Shown piece by piece: positions 17,845 to 25,330 of a DNA stretch of 64,000 nt (position 1 is its first letter; every line of letters begins with the position of its first letter). This DNA comes from Flavobacterium soli DSM 19725 (GTDB lineage: Bacteria > Bacteroidota > Bacteroidia > Flavobacteriales > Flavobacteriaceae): NCBI RefSeq assembly GCF_000422705.1, contig NZ_AUGO01000001.1, positions 124,001-188,000 on the forward strand, read 5' to 3'. The notes under the pieces were generated by a model. That model searched no databases. It saw only the letters and a program-made list of their open reading frames with translations, and was not told where the DNA came from. The translations under genes and the position numbers were made by a program.

Positions 17845-17950
17845 TTAAAGATTGAAAGATTTAATGATTAGGTAATTATTGATTTTAGAATTAATAATAC
17901 TTTTAATCCTTAAATTTTTCAATCTTTTCATCTTTAAATCAAAAAATATT
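17845..17950 (+). repeat. Imperfect inverted word-like repeat between rpsB and tsf
   Basis: The spacer begins with TTTAAAGATTGAAAGATT and ends with the near-complement AATCTTTTCATCTTTAAATC, so the RNA could fold into a long imperfect stem. The same words (AGATTGAAAGATT) recur near 55613, which suggests an interspersed low-complexity repeat rather than a gene-specific signal. Confidence 0.45.
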
Positions 17951-18913
17951 ATGGCAACAATTACTGCTGCAGACGTAAATAAATTAAGACAAACTACAGG
18001 TGCCGGAATGATGGACTGTAAAAAAGCTCTAGTTGAAGCTGATGGAGATTTTGATAAAGCGATACAAATCCTTAGAGAAAAAGGACAAAAAGTTGCTGCT
18101 AACCGTTCTGACCGTGAGTCTTCTGAAGGAGCTGCTGTTTCTTTTATCAATGCAGACAACACTAAAGGAGCTATCATTACCTTGAACTGTGAAACTGATT
18201 TCGTAGGTAAAAATGAGGCTTTCGTAACTTTGGCTAAGCAATTGGTTGAAAAAGCAATCAACTTCTCTTCTAAAGAAGAATTCTTAGCTTCAGATTTCAA
18301 CGGAATCACGGTTGCTGAGAAATTGATAGAACAAACAGGAGTTATCGGTGAGAAAATCGAAATCGGTGGTTTCGAAATTTTAGAAGGTGCTTTCGTTGGA
18401 TCTTATGTTCACGTAAACAAAATTGCTGCTTTAACGGCTATTTCTGCAAAAATCGACAACGCTGAAACACTAACTAAAGATGTTTCTATGCAAGTTGCCT
18501 CTATGGGAGCTGATACTTTATCTTACAAAGATTTTGATCCTGCTTTCGTAGAATCTGAACTTGCAGCTCGTATTGCTGTAATCGAAAAAGATAATGAAGA
18601 AGCTAAACGTTTAGGAAAAACATTGAAAAACGTTCCTAAATACATTTCTTTCTCTCAATTGACAGAAGAAGTTTTGAAACAAGCCGAAGAAGATGCTAAA
18701 GCTGAATTAAAAGCAGAAGGTAAACCAGAACAAATTTGGGATAAAATCATTCCAGGAAAGATTCAACGTTTTATCTCTGACAATACTACTTTAGACCAAG
18801 AAAAAGCTTTATTGGACCAAAACTTTATCAAAGACGACAGCAAAAAAGTTGGTGACTATGTTAAAGGATTCAATGTTGAAATTACAGGTTTCAAAAGAGT
18901 TGCTTTAGGTTAA
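17951..18913 (+). CDS. tsf: Elongation factor Ts
   Basis: A 320-residue EF-Ts, the nucleotide exchange factor of EF-Tu. The N-terminal UBA-like domain has KLRQTTGAGMMDCKKAL at residues 9-25, followed by the core with NCETDFVG. The ATG at 17951 (MATITAADV) is chosen; an in-frame start at 17879 would add 24 hydrophobic residues encoded by the repeat-like spacer. Longer than E. coli EF-Ts (283) because of the C-terminal region, as is usual in Bacteroidetes. A strong terminator follows. Confidence 0.97.
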   Translation: MATITAADVNKLRQTTGAGMMDCKKALVEADGDFDKAIQILREKGQKVAANRSDRESSEGAAVSFINADNTKGAIITLNCETDFVGKNEAFVTLAKQLVEKAINFSSKEEFLASDFNGITVAEKLIEQTGVIGEKIEIGGFEILEGAFVGSYVHVNKIAALTAISAKIDNAETLTKDVSMQVASMGADTLSYKDFDPAFVESELAARIAVIEKDNEEAKRLGKTLKNVPKYISFSQLTEEVLKQAEEDAKAELKAEGKPEQIWDKIIPGKIQRFISDNTTLDQEKALLDQNFIKDDSKKVGDYVKGFNVEITGFKRVALG

Positions 18914-18944
18914 TATCATTTAGATTATTAGAATCTTAAAATAT

Positions 18945-18980
18945 AAAATCCCATTTCATTCATTTGAAATGGGATTTTTT
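18945..18980 (+). terminator. Rho-independent terminator of rpsB-tsf
   Basis: Perfect stem: AAATCCCATTTCA pairs with TGAAATGGGATTT around a TTCATT loop, followed by a T-run. Confidence 0.85.
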
Positions 18981-19021
18981 AATTTAACGAATGTTCGACT
19001 TCCTAAAAAAAGATAAAATGC

Positions 19022-19029
19022 TACATTTG
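19022..19029 (+). promoter_or_regulatory. Candidate -7 box (TACATTTG) of the transporter-tag operon
   Basis: TACATTTG, 17 bases before the start at 19047, matches TAnnTTTG. No good -33 element at the right spacing. Confidence 0.45.
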
Positions 19030-19046
19030 ACTATCAAAAACTTTTT

Positions 19047-19700
19047 ATGTTCAAATCGAAGAAAGATTTAGTATTTATCATCCTTGCAGGCATTTTCATT
19101 ACCAATGCAGTTACTGCCGAATTAATTGGCGGAAAGCTTATCCAGATTGGCCCATTTGTAATGAGTATTGGAATCTTGCCTTGGCCTATCGTTTTTCTTA
19201 CAACCGATTTAATCAATGAATACTTCGGAAAACAGGGTGTAAAAAAACTTTCTTACATTACAGCTGGCTTAATTATGTATTCCTTTTTGGTGCTTTTCTT
19301 AGCCATCAGCATTCCTGCTGCAAAAGGAATCAGTCCTGTTAATGACGAACAATTTACGGCTGTTTTCGGGCAAAGTATGTGGATTATTGTTGGTAGTATT
19401 ATCGCTTTCTTGGTTTCGCAATTAATTGATGTTACTGTATTTTCTTATTTCAAAAATAAAACAGGCAACAAAATGATTTGGCTTCGGACGACGGGCTCAA
19501 CCGTTATTTCGCAACTTTTTGATTCCTTTATTGTTTTGGGAATTGCTTTTTGGCTTCCTGGCAAAATAAATTCAGAAACATTTGTATCTTCGGCACTCAC
19601 AGGATATACCTTTAAATTAGGAACGGCAATCGCCTTGACACCTTTGATTTATTTGGGACATCACTTGATTAAAAAATATTTAGCCGAAGAAAAATTATGA
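19047..19700 (+). CDS. Queuosine precursor transporter (YhhQ/VUT family)
   Basis: A 217-residue inner-membrane protein with six hydrophobic helices. Family signatures are NAVTAELIGGKL near residues 20-31, LTTDLINEYFG near 51-61, and a C-terminal helix before LIYLGHHLIKKYL. YhhQ-type proteins import the queuosine precursors preQ0/preQ1. The stop overlaps the tag start by 4 bases, so the two are co-transcribed. No queuosine biosynthesis gene lies nearby in the window. Confidence 0.88.
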   Translation: MFKSKKDLVFIILAGIFITNAVTAELIGGKLIQIGPFVMSIGILPWPIVFLTTDLINEYFGKQGVKKLSYITAGLIMYSFLVLFLAISIPAAKGISPVNDEQFTAVFGQSMWIIVGSIIAFLVSQLIDVTVFSYFKNKTGNKMIWLRTTGSTVISQLFDSFIVLGIAFWLPGKINSETFVSSALTGYTFKLGTAIALTPLIYLGHHLIKKYLAEEKL

Positions 19701-20254
19701 AAATACGTTGTGCTTGGTGCGAAAAAGACGATTTATATAGAAAATACCATGACGAAGAATGGGGAATTCCTGTTTATGAAGACATCAAATTATTTGAATT
19801 TTTACTGCTCGAAACCTTTCAAGCAGGACTAAGCTGGTATACTATTTTAAGCAAAAGAGAAAACTTTAGAAAAGCTTTTGATAATTTTGACTATAAAAAA
19901 ATAGCCCAATATCCAGAGGAAAAAATTCAGGAATTGATGTTGGATGCAGGAATTATTAGAAATCAATTAAAGATAAGATCTGCTGTAACCAATGCACAAT
20001 CATTTATAAAAGTTCAGGACGAATTTGGAAGTTTTTCAAAATACATTTGGGGATTCGTGAACCATAAACCAATCGACAACAAGCTTCGCGATCTTTCTCA
20101 AGCACAAGCCACCACTCCGCTTTCGGACGAAATCAGTAAGGATTTAAAGAAAAGAGGCTTCAAATTTGTAGGTTCAACAGTAGTTTATGCACACATGCAA
20201 GCTACCGGAATGGTAAACGATCATGTAGAAAATTGCTGGACAAGGAAACAATAA
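19697..20254 (+). CDS. tag: DNA-3-methyladenine glycosylase I
   Basis: A 185-residue base-excision enzyme that removes 3-methyladenine. It shows the family start RCAWCEKDDLYRKYHDEEWG (zinc ligands C5 and H18), the helix LFEFLLLETFQAGLSWYTIL with the catalytic-site Glu, and the C-terminal DHVENCW supplying further zinc ligands. Normal family length. Starts inside the stop of the transporter gene. Confidence 0.96.
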   Translation: MKIRCAWCEKDDLYRKYHDEEWGIPVYEDIKLFEFLLLETFQAGLSWYTILSKRENFRKAFDNFDYKKIAQYPEEKIQELMLDAGIIRNQLKIRSAVTNAQSFIKVQDEFGSFSKYIWGFVNHKPIDNKLRDLSQAQATTPLSDEISKDLKKRGFKFVGSTVVYAHMQATGMVNDHVENCWTRKQ

Positions 20255-20257
20255 CAA

Positions 20258-20896
20258 TTAGGTGTTTTCAATGATTTTCATGAAATCCTCACGAAAAATT
20301 TCTCTCGCACCCAAACTTTCCAGATGGTCATTATGCACTTGGCAATCCAAAAGTTTATAATTTTCTTGCTTTAATTTTTTTACCAAAGAAACAAAAGCCA
20401 CTTTTGAAGCATTAGAAACTTTGGAAAACATACTTTCTCCACAAAAAATGTCTCCCAAATCAATGCCATACAAACCACCAACCAAAACCTCATCTTGCCA
20501 AACCTCAATTGATTTGGCAAAGCCCATTTCGTTTAAGTTGCAATAGGCTTCAATCATATCATTAGAAATCCAGGTTCCGTTTTGTCCATTTCGTTTGATG
20601 GAACTGCAATTCGAAATCACTTCTCTAAAATTTTGATTAAATGTAATCTTGAATATATTCCGATTCAAAATATTCCGCATACTTTTGGAAACCACAAATT
20701 CCTCTGGAAAAATCACCATTCTATATTCAGGCGACCACCACAAAATAGGTTCATCTTCATCAAACCAAGGAAAAATGCCACTCCTATAAGCCAAAAGCAA
20801 ACGTTCGGGCGATAAATCTCCTCCAACGGCAAGAATTCCATCTTCGTCGGCTTCCTCAACTGGCGGAAAAAATAATGCTTTGGTTACGAAATACAT
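20258..20896 (-). CDS. aat: Leucyl/phenylalanyl-tRNA--protein transferase
   Basis: A 212-residue N-end rule enzyme that adds Leu or Phe to N-terminal Arg/Lys of target proteins. Motifs: FPPVEEADEDGILAVGGDLSPERLLLAYRSGIFPW and the WWSPEYR segment, then GGLYGIDLGDIFCGESMFS. The start is taken at 20896 (MYFVTKALFFPP), which matches the usual family start; an in-frame ATG at 20944 would add 16 residues without family similarity. Converges with tag, three bases between the stops. Confidence 0.95.
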   Translation of the reverse strand: MYFVTKALFFPPVEEADEDGILAVGGDLSPERLLLAYRSGIFPWFDEDEPILWWSPEYRMVIFPEEFVVSKSMRNILNRNIFKITFNQNFREVISNCSSIKRNGQNGTWISNDMIEAYCNLNEMGFAKSIEVWQDEVLVGGLYGIDLGDIFCGESMFSKVSNASKVAFVSLVKKLKQENYKLLDCQVHNDHLESLGAREIFREDFMKIIENT

Positions 20897-21045
20897 CTGG
20901 TTAGATTCCAATATTTTAAAATACAAATTCCAAATAAACTTCAAAAATCAAATTCTAAATTCTAACCTTAACGTGAGGTTTTGAAAATTGAAAATTGAAA
21001 AATTGAAACTTATTTGGAATTTATAATTTGTGATTTATAATTTTA

Positions 21046-21417
21046 TTAAAAAGGCAAATCGTCGTGATCTTCTTCTTTAAAGTTAGATGCTGGTTCGAAA
21101 GCTTCAGCAGCCGGAATTGGAGCTGTTTGAACTGGAGCTTCACTAGCCAATCTTTCGATTCTCCAACCTTGAATACTGTTGAAGTATTTTGTTTCTCCTT
21201 GCGGATTTACCCATTCTCTACCTCTCAAGTTGATTGAAACCTTTACAGCTTCACCTTGTTTGTAGCTGTTCAACAAATCACATTTATCTTGAGTAAACTC
21301 AATCATAATGTGTTGTGGATATTGTTCTTCGGTGGTAACAACCAATTCTCTTTTCTTAAATGACGCGCTAACTTGTTGCTCTGCATTAATTACTTTTACT
21401 TTTCCTGTAACTTCCAT
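21046..21417 (-). CDS. DUF3127 domain protein
   Basis: A 123-residue protein conserved in Bacteroidetes. It shows the DUF3127 core: GKVKVINAEQQVSASFKKREL, then a QYPQHIMIEFTQDKC segment and GREWVNPQGETKYFNSIQGW. The C-terminus is a short linker rich in Pro/Ala ending with an acidic DDLPF tail, as in single-stranded DNA-binding proteins. The tail (compare DMPF in the ssb at 41896) suggests that it meets DNA-repair partners; this is inference. A -7 box (TAGGTTTG) lies at 21452-21459. Confidence 0.85.
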   Translation of the reverse strand: MEVTGKVKVINAEQQVSASFKKRELVVTTEEQYPQHIMIEFTQDKCDLLNSYKQGEAVKVSINLRGREWVNPQGETKYFNSIQGWRIERLASEAPVQTAPIPAAEAFEPASNFKEEDHDDLPF

Positions 21418-21451
21418 AACGTTTTGTTTATTTGATGGCTTGTGGCATATA

Positions 21452-21459
21452 CAAACCTA
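21452..21459 (-). promoter_or_regulatory. Candidate -7 box of the DUF3127 gene
   Basis: Minus-strand TAGGTTTG, 34 bases upstream of the start; matches TAnnTTTG, no clear -33 box. Confidence 0.4.
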
Positions 21460-21460
21460 A

Positions 21461-22339
21461 TTATACTCTTTTTGCTAATAACACTTTCCAAGCCGAAATC
21501 GCGTCCTGACTTTCTAAATACTCCTTTGCTTTCTGGTGCACGTTTTCTTCATCTGCAGAACTCAAAACACCTTTCACGGCAAAATTCTCTTTTACAAATA
21601 TATCAATTTCTTCGTTCGTTGGCAAAGATTCTACATTTCCCAACATTCCCAAATCATTCCCATTGAAAACAGGACTTTCTTTGATGAAATCTGGAATCAT
21701 ATCAACCCCAATCCCTAAAGTAACGAGCGGTTTCGGAATTTCAAACAAGCCTTTATTGGCTCTCGAATACCAATTTCCACCCATTCTCGAAACCAAATCA
21801 ATCTTAGATTGATCAATCGCTCCATTTTCGTCCAAAATTTCTTCGCTGATGTGCATTTTAACCACTTCGCAAATGATCAAATTTCCAGCTCCTCCTTCGT
21901 TTCCAAGGCTGATGATTTCGTTGACCTTGCACTCAAACTGAACCGGAGATTCCGCCACACGAAACGGCTTCACAATATCCGACGGAACTTGTGTCAAACC
22001 CGATTTCAAAAATTCATTAACACCATCTGCATATTCCGTGCTCGACAGCGAAGCCTGTTGAACTATGTCATAATTTACTACGTTAATCACCACTTCACGA
22101 GTCGCTTCGGCATTCAACAAAGTATGTTTTACGGTATTATCCCGAACCCTTCTCGCTGGCGAAAACACCAAAATTGGCGGGTTCGAACTAAACACATTAA
22201 AGAAACTAAAAGGCGACAAATTTGGGTTTCCGTCTTTATCAATAGTACTTGCAAAGGCAATCGGACGTGGCCCAACCGAGCTTTGTAAATAACCCTGCAA
22301 TTTTACAGGAGAAACCTCTTTTGGTTCGATGCTAATCAT
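21461..22339 (-). CDS. Flavin reductase family protein (FMN-binding split barrel)
   Basis: A 292-residue protein with an FMN-binding split barrel in residues 1-200: SVGPRPIAFASTIDKDGNPN near 16-35, SPFSFFNVFSSNPPI and the VFSPARR flavin-contact segment near 58-64. NWYSRANKG follows the barrel. Family members are flavoredoxin-like or NADH:flavin oxidoreductases; the substrate here cannot be told. The C-terminal 80 residues are an extension. A -7 box (TATCTTTG) lies at 22356-22363 on the minus strand, 16 bases before the start codon. Confidence 0.88.
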   Translation of the reverse strand: MISIEPKEVSPVKLQGYLQSSVGPRPIAFASTIDKDGNPNLSPFSFFNVFSSNPPILVFSPARRVRDNTVKHTLLNAEATREVVINVVNYDIVQQASLSSTEYADGVNEFLKSGLTQVPSDIVKPFRVAESPVQFECKVNEIISLGNEGGAGNLIICEVVKMHISEEILDENGAIDQSKIDLVSRMGGNWYSRANKGLFEIPKPLVTLGIGVDMIPDFIKESPVFNGNDLGMLGNVESLPTNEEIDIFVKENFAVKGVLSSADEENVHQKAKEYLESQDAISAWKVLLAKRV

Positions 22340-22355
22340 GGAATGTAATTTTATA

Positions 22356-22363
22356 CAAAGATA
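22356..22363 (-). promoter_or_regulatory. Candidate -7 box of the flavin reductase gene
   Basis: Minus-strand TATCTTTG matches TAnnTTTG close to the start; no clear -33 box. Confidence 0.42.
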
Positions 22364-22397
22364 ATTTTTTGAAGCGAAACTTTAGACATTTTCGGAA

Positions 22398-22479
22398 TCC
22401 GTTTTCCCGCTGTCCTTCCAAAACTTTTTTCTCGCTAAAGAAGCGAAAAAAAAGGTTTTTCCCTCACATCGGGGCTAGA
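22398..22479. repeat. 82-nt hairpin repeat, copy A
   Basis: Shares with 38353-38434 the frame TTCCCG...CCTTCCAAA...TTTTCCCTC...TCGGGGCTAGA. The middle folds as CTTTTTTCTCGC against GCGAAAAAAAAGG with a short AAAG-containing loop. The outer CCCG and CGGG can also pair. It sits between the divergent flavin reductase and sensor kinase genes. Confidence 0.75.
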
Positions 22480-22537
22480 GAATTTTCCATTTTCATTTGG
22501 GAAACTTTTTTTTACTACTTTTAAAGAAAAAATTTAC

Positions 22538-23692
22538 ATGCAATTCTCCGAAAGAAGAAATACAATCCGCTGGATCATTATTGCCGCTTCGTTTCTCATC
22601 ATCCTCTTGATTCTTTGGAACACTTATTCTTTTTTTCAAATCTTTAAAAAAGAAGAACAGCAAAAGATGGAAATCTGGGCTTCTTCGTTCAACACCATCA
22701 ACAAAGCTGATTTAGAAAATGATGACATCGAGCTTCCAAGAGAAATCATGGACAAGAACACCACTATACCAATTGTCTTGACCGATCAAGAAGGCAACAT
22801 CATGGGAATGCGAAATATTCCTGATGAAATTGCCAATGACTCCATAAAAGCAGAGGCATTCTTTAAAAATTTCAAAAATCAAAATACTCCAATCGCCATT
22901 GAATATTTGCCTGGCGAATTGCAATATGTGTATTATGGCAATTCTGATCTCTTAAACAAGCTTAAGTACTATCCTTTGGCTCTGGTCTCCATAATTGTTC
23001 TTTTCGGAGGATTAGTTTACAATTTCTACAAAAGCACCAAAATGGCCACTCAAAATAAACTTTGGGCTGGAATGGCAAAGGAAACCGCTCATCAAATTGG
23101 AACACCACTTTCTTCACTAATTGGCTGGCTCGAAATCATGAAAGCCGATAATGTTGATGAAACTACGGTTTCGGAAATAGAAAAAGACATTGTTCGACTT
23201 CAAACCATAACCGATCGTTTCTCTAAAATTGGTTCAGAACCGATTTTGGAAAAGGTAAATATCATAAAGGAAACCGAAGAATCAATCGATTATTTGAAAT
23301 CAAGATTTTCCAAGCAAGTTGAATTTTCCTTTAAAGCTCCAACTTATCCAATTGAAATCAATCTGAATTCTGCCTTACACAGTTGGACCATCGAAAACCT
23401 AGTTAAAAATGCCATTGATGCAATGAAAGGAAGAGGCAAATTAGATGTTGTAATTCTCGAAGATGCTCGATTCGTGAAAATACGAGTTTCAGATACAGGA
23501 AAAGGCATTCCGAAAAATCAATATAAACGTATTTTTGAACCTGGATTTACCACCAAAAAAAGAGGTTGGGGATTGGGACTTTCTCTAACAAAAAGAATAG
23601 TCGAGGAATACCACAGCGGGAAAATCAGGGTTTTATCTTCCGAAGTTGGCAAAGGAACTTGTATTCAGGTTAGCTTTAAAAAATTGGATTAG
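22538..23692 (+). CDS. Membrane sensor histidine kinase (orphan)
   Basis: A 384-residue kinase. It has an N-terminal membrane helix (about residues 11-33), a roughly 110-residue extracytoplasmic sensor part, a second helix (about 146-164), then the H-box KETAHQIGTPLSSLIGW (His near residue 186; the family more often has HELRTPL), the N-box ENLVKNAIDAM, G1 DTGKGIP and G2 GWGLGLSL. No HAMP domain is evident. No response regulator gene lies next to it, so its partner is elsewhere. It follows hairpin repeat copy A and ends at a shared terminator. Confidence 0.93.
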   Translation: MQFSERRNTIRWIIIAASFLIILLILWNTYSFFQIFKKEEQQKMEIWASSFNTINKADLENDDIELPREIMDKNTTIPIVLTDQEGNIMGMRNIPDEIANDSIKAEAFFKNFKNQNTPIAIEYLPGELQYVYYGNSDLLNKLKYYPLALVSIIVLFGGLVYNFYKSTKMATQNKLWAGMAKETAHQIGTPLSSLIGWLEIMKADNVDETTVSEIEKDIVRLQTITDRFSKIGSEPILEKVNIIKETEESIDYLKSRFSKQVEFSFKAPTYPIEINLNSALHSWTIENLVKNAIDAMKGRGKLDVVILEDARFVKIRVSDTGKGIPKNQYKRIFEPGFTTKKRGWGLGLSLTKRIVEEYHSGKIRVLSSEVGKGTCIQVSFKKLD

Positions 23693-23739
23693 GATTGAAC
23701 ACAGATTGCACAAATTTTCACAGATTTAACTCAATAAAA

Positions 23740-23766
23740 AAAGGAGAAACGAAAGTTTCTCCTTTC
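23740..23766. terminator. Bidirectional terminator between the kinase and HIT genes
   Basis: AAAGGAGAAAC pairs perfectly with GTTTCTCCTTT around a GAAA tetraloop. A-runs on the left give a T-run for minus-strand transcripts; the plus side has TTTCATTTT. Confidence 0.8.
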
Positions 23767-23788
23767 ATTTTATAAGGTAATTTTATTC

Positions 23789-24178
23789 TTAAAGATTATT
23801 TTTTATCGCTAAAGCCAAAGCCTCAAATTCTTCTTTTTCCATTTTCACTTTGTTGACAAAACGCATTTCGTCCATTTCGTTTAATGGAATTAAATGAACA
23901 TGTGCATGTGGCACTTCAAGACCAATGACAGCCATTCCTACTCTTTTGCATGAAACAGTTTTCTCTAATGCAATCGCCACTTTTCTTGAAAAATTCATCA
24001 GACCCAAATACAAATCTTCTTCGACATCAAAAATCTTGTTGATTTCCTGTTTAGGAATACAAAGTGTGTGACCTTTTGCATTTGGATTGACATCCAAAAA
24101 AGCCAAAAATTTTTCGTCTTCGGCAATTTTATAGGCTGGAATTTCTCCGTTTATTATTTTCGTGAAAATTGATGCCAT
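23789..24178 (-). CDS. HIT family protein (Hint-like purine nucleoside phosphoramidase)
   Basis: A 129-residue histidine-triad protein with the start SIFTKIINGEIPAYKIAED and the C-terminal triad HAHVHLIP (HxHxH). Family members hydrolyse AMP-lysine, adenylated intermediates or related nucleotide conjugates. Located 28 bases after greA on the same strand, so probably co-transcribed. Confidence 0.95.
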   Translation of the reverse strand: MASIFTKIINGEIPAYKIAEDEKFLAFLDVNPNAKGHTLCIPKQEINKIFDVEEDLYLGLMNFSRKVAIALEKTVSCKRVGMAVIGLEVPHAHVHLIPLNEMDEMRFVNKVKMEKEEFEALALAIKNNL

Positions 24179-24206
24179 TGTTGATTCTTTTTATGCGTGA
24201 ATTTGT

Positions 24207-24683
24207 TTAATCTCTAGATATTTCTAAAATCTCGAATTTTAAAGTTCCGTTTGGCACTGTTATTTCGGCAATTTCTCCAACAGATTTTCCCAATAAACCT
24301 TTCCCTATTGGAGAAGTTACAGATATTTTTCCTGTTTTTAAATCGGCTTCACTTTCGGCTACCAACGTATATTTCATCTCCATTCCGTTGGATTGGTTTT
24401 TGATTTTTACATTCGATAAAACCAATACTTTAGTGAGATCCAAATGACTTTCGTCAATCAATCTTGCGTTAGAATAAACTTCTTCGAGCTTGGCAATACG
24501 CATTTCAAGCATCCCTTGTGCCTCTTTTGCAGCGTCATATTCCGCATTTTCAGACAAATCGCCTTTATCCCTTGCTTCTGCAATATCTGCCGATGCTTTT
24601 GGACGCATCACACTCTTTAAATGATCTAATTCTTCTTTCAGTTTTTTTAATCCTTCTGCTGTATAATACGATACGTTACTCAT
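24207..24683 (-). CDS. greA: Transcription elongation factor GreA
   Basis: A 158-residue cleavage factor that rescues backtracked RNA polymerase. The N-terminal coiled coil carries the acidic tip (IAEARDKGDLSENAEYDAAK, about residues 34-53) and the C-terminal FKBP-like domain has SPIGKGLLGKSVGE. Normal length. The leader contains a terminator-like hairpin directly after a -7 box. Confidence 0.97.
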   Translation of the reverse strand: MSNVSYYTAEGLKKLKEELDHLKSVMRPKASADIAEARDKGDLSENAEYDAAKEAQGMLEMRIAKLEEVYSNARLIDESHLDLTKVLVLSNVKIKNQSNGMEMKYTLVAESEADLKTGKISVTSPIGKGLLGKSVGEIAEITVPNGTLKFEILEISRD

Positions 24684-24709
24684 AATTTCCTCATTTATAT
24701 AAATAGAAA

Positions 24710-24746
24710 AAATCCCATCAGGACGGGATTTCTTTCCACAAAGATA
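24710..24746 (-). promoter_or_regulatory. greA -7 box followed by a 5'-leader hairpin
   Basis: On the minus strand a -7 box TATCTTTG (24739-24746) is followed after a few bases by AAATCCC...GGGATTT and a TTTTTTC run, ending about 25 bases before the greA ATG. The hairpin would lie at the extreme 5' end of the transcript. It may stabilise the message or act as an attenuator. GreA autoregulation through early termination is known in E. coli; that it happens here is inference. Confidence 0.45.
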
Positions 24747-24807
24747 GTATTTTTATTGTTTGTCTATAATTATATGTTAATCATATATAAACCAAAGTTA
24801 AATAATT

Positions 24808-24815
24808 TAAATTTG
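24808..24815 (+). promoter_or_regulatory. Candidate -7 box of the Rieske-like lipoprotein gene
   Basis: TAAATTTG, 30 bases before the chosen start at 24846; no clear -33 box. Confidence 0.4.
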
Positions 24816-24845
24816 TTTAACCTATTTATGCTCAAAAATTTTACA

Positions 24846-25277
24846 ATGAAAAAAATTGCACTCCTAGTTTCATTATTTTTCCTCATTATTGGATGCTCCA
24901 ACGACAATGTTAGGAATAGAAATCCATTTATTCCGAACTATTCTTTTTCAATCAATATTAATGCAAATTTACCAAGTTACAGTGGTTTACAATCGGCTAT
25001 CAATCCGATTATTATACCCGATAACGGATCACATCCAACCTTGATTGTAATGAAAATTTCGGAAACCGATTATAGAGCTTGGGATGCAAACTGTCCTAAT
25101 CAATATCCTTCCGCTTGTTCCCAAATGGTTCTGAATGGGATCAATGCAAAATGTCCTTGTGATGATATCGAATACAGCTTGTTTGATGGCGTGAGTATTG
25201 ATGGAAGCGGAGAATATACCGTGAAACCCTATCGTGTAGAGGTGCTTCAACCCAATATAATCAGGATTTCTAACTAA
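24846..25277 (+). CDS. Small lipoprotein resembling a degenerate Rieske domain
   Basis: A 143-residue exported lipoprotein (lipobox IIG-C17). Start at 24846 is chosen because the signal peptide begins there; an earlier in-frame start at 24756 would put 30 odd residues ahead of it. The mature part shows AWDANCPNQ (C83) and later AKCPCDDIEYSLFDG (C103, C105), in the order and spacing of the two loops of a Rieske [2Fe-2S] fold. However, CxH has become CPN and CxxH has become CPCD, so both histidine ligands are missing. C91 is a further cysteine. It probably keeps the fold but not the cluster, or uses cysteines for a disulfide or another metal. Monocistronic with its own terminator. Confidence 0.65.
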   Translation: MKKIALLVSLFFLIIGCSNDNVRNRNPFIPNYSFSININANLPSYSGLQSAINPIIIPDNGSHPTLIVMKISETDYRAWDANCPNQYPSACSQMVLNGINAKCPCDDIEYSLFDGVSIDGSGEYTVKPYRVEVLQPNIIRISN

Positions 25278-25309
25278 AAAATCCTGATAACAGAAGTCAT
25301 CAGGATTTT
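25277..25309. terminator. Bidirectional terminator, lipoprotein / TonB receptor
   Basis: AAAATCCTGAT pairs with ATCAGGATTTT around a ten-base loop, between convergent genes. Confidence 0.75.
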
Positions 25310-25330
25310 AGAAAAAAACTAACTCAAATT

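Noticed and set aside
17879..17950. N-terminal extension of EF-Ts from 17879
   Set aside because: It translates a low-complexity A+T-rich spacer; EF-Ts similarity begins at 17951.
21809..22288. 159-codon plus-strand ORF opposite the flavin reductase
   Set aside because: Basic, Asn/Arg/Phe-rich shadow frame; the minus-strand gene has clear family motifs.
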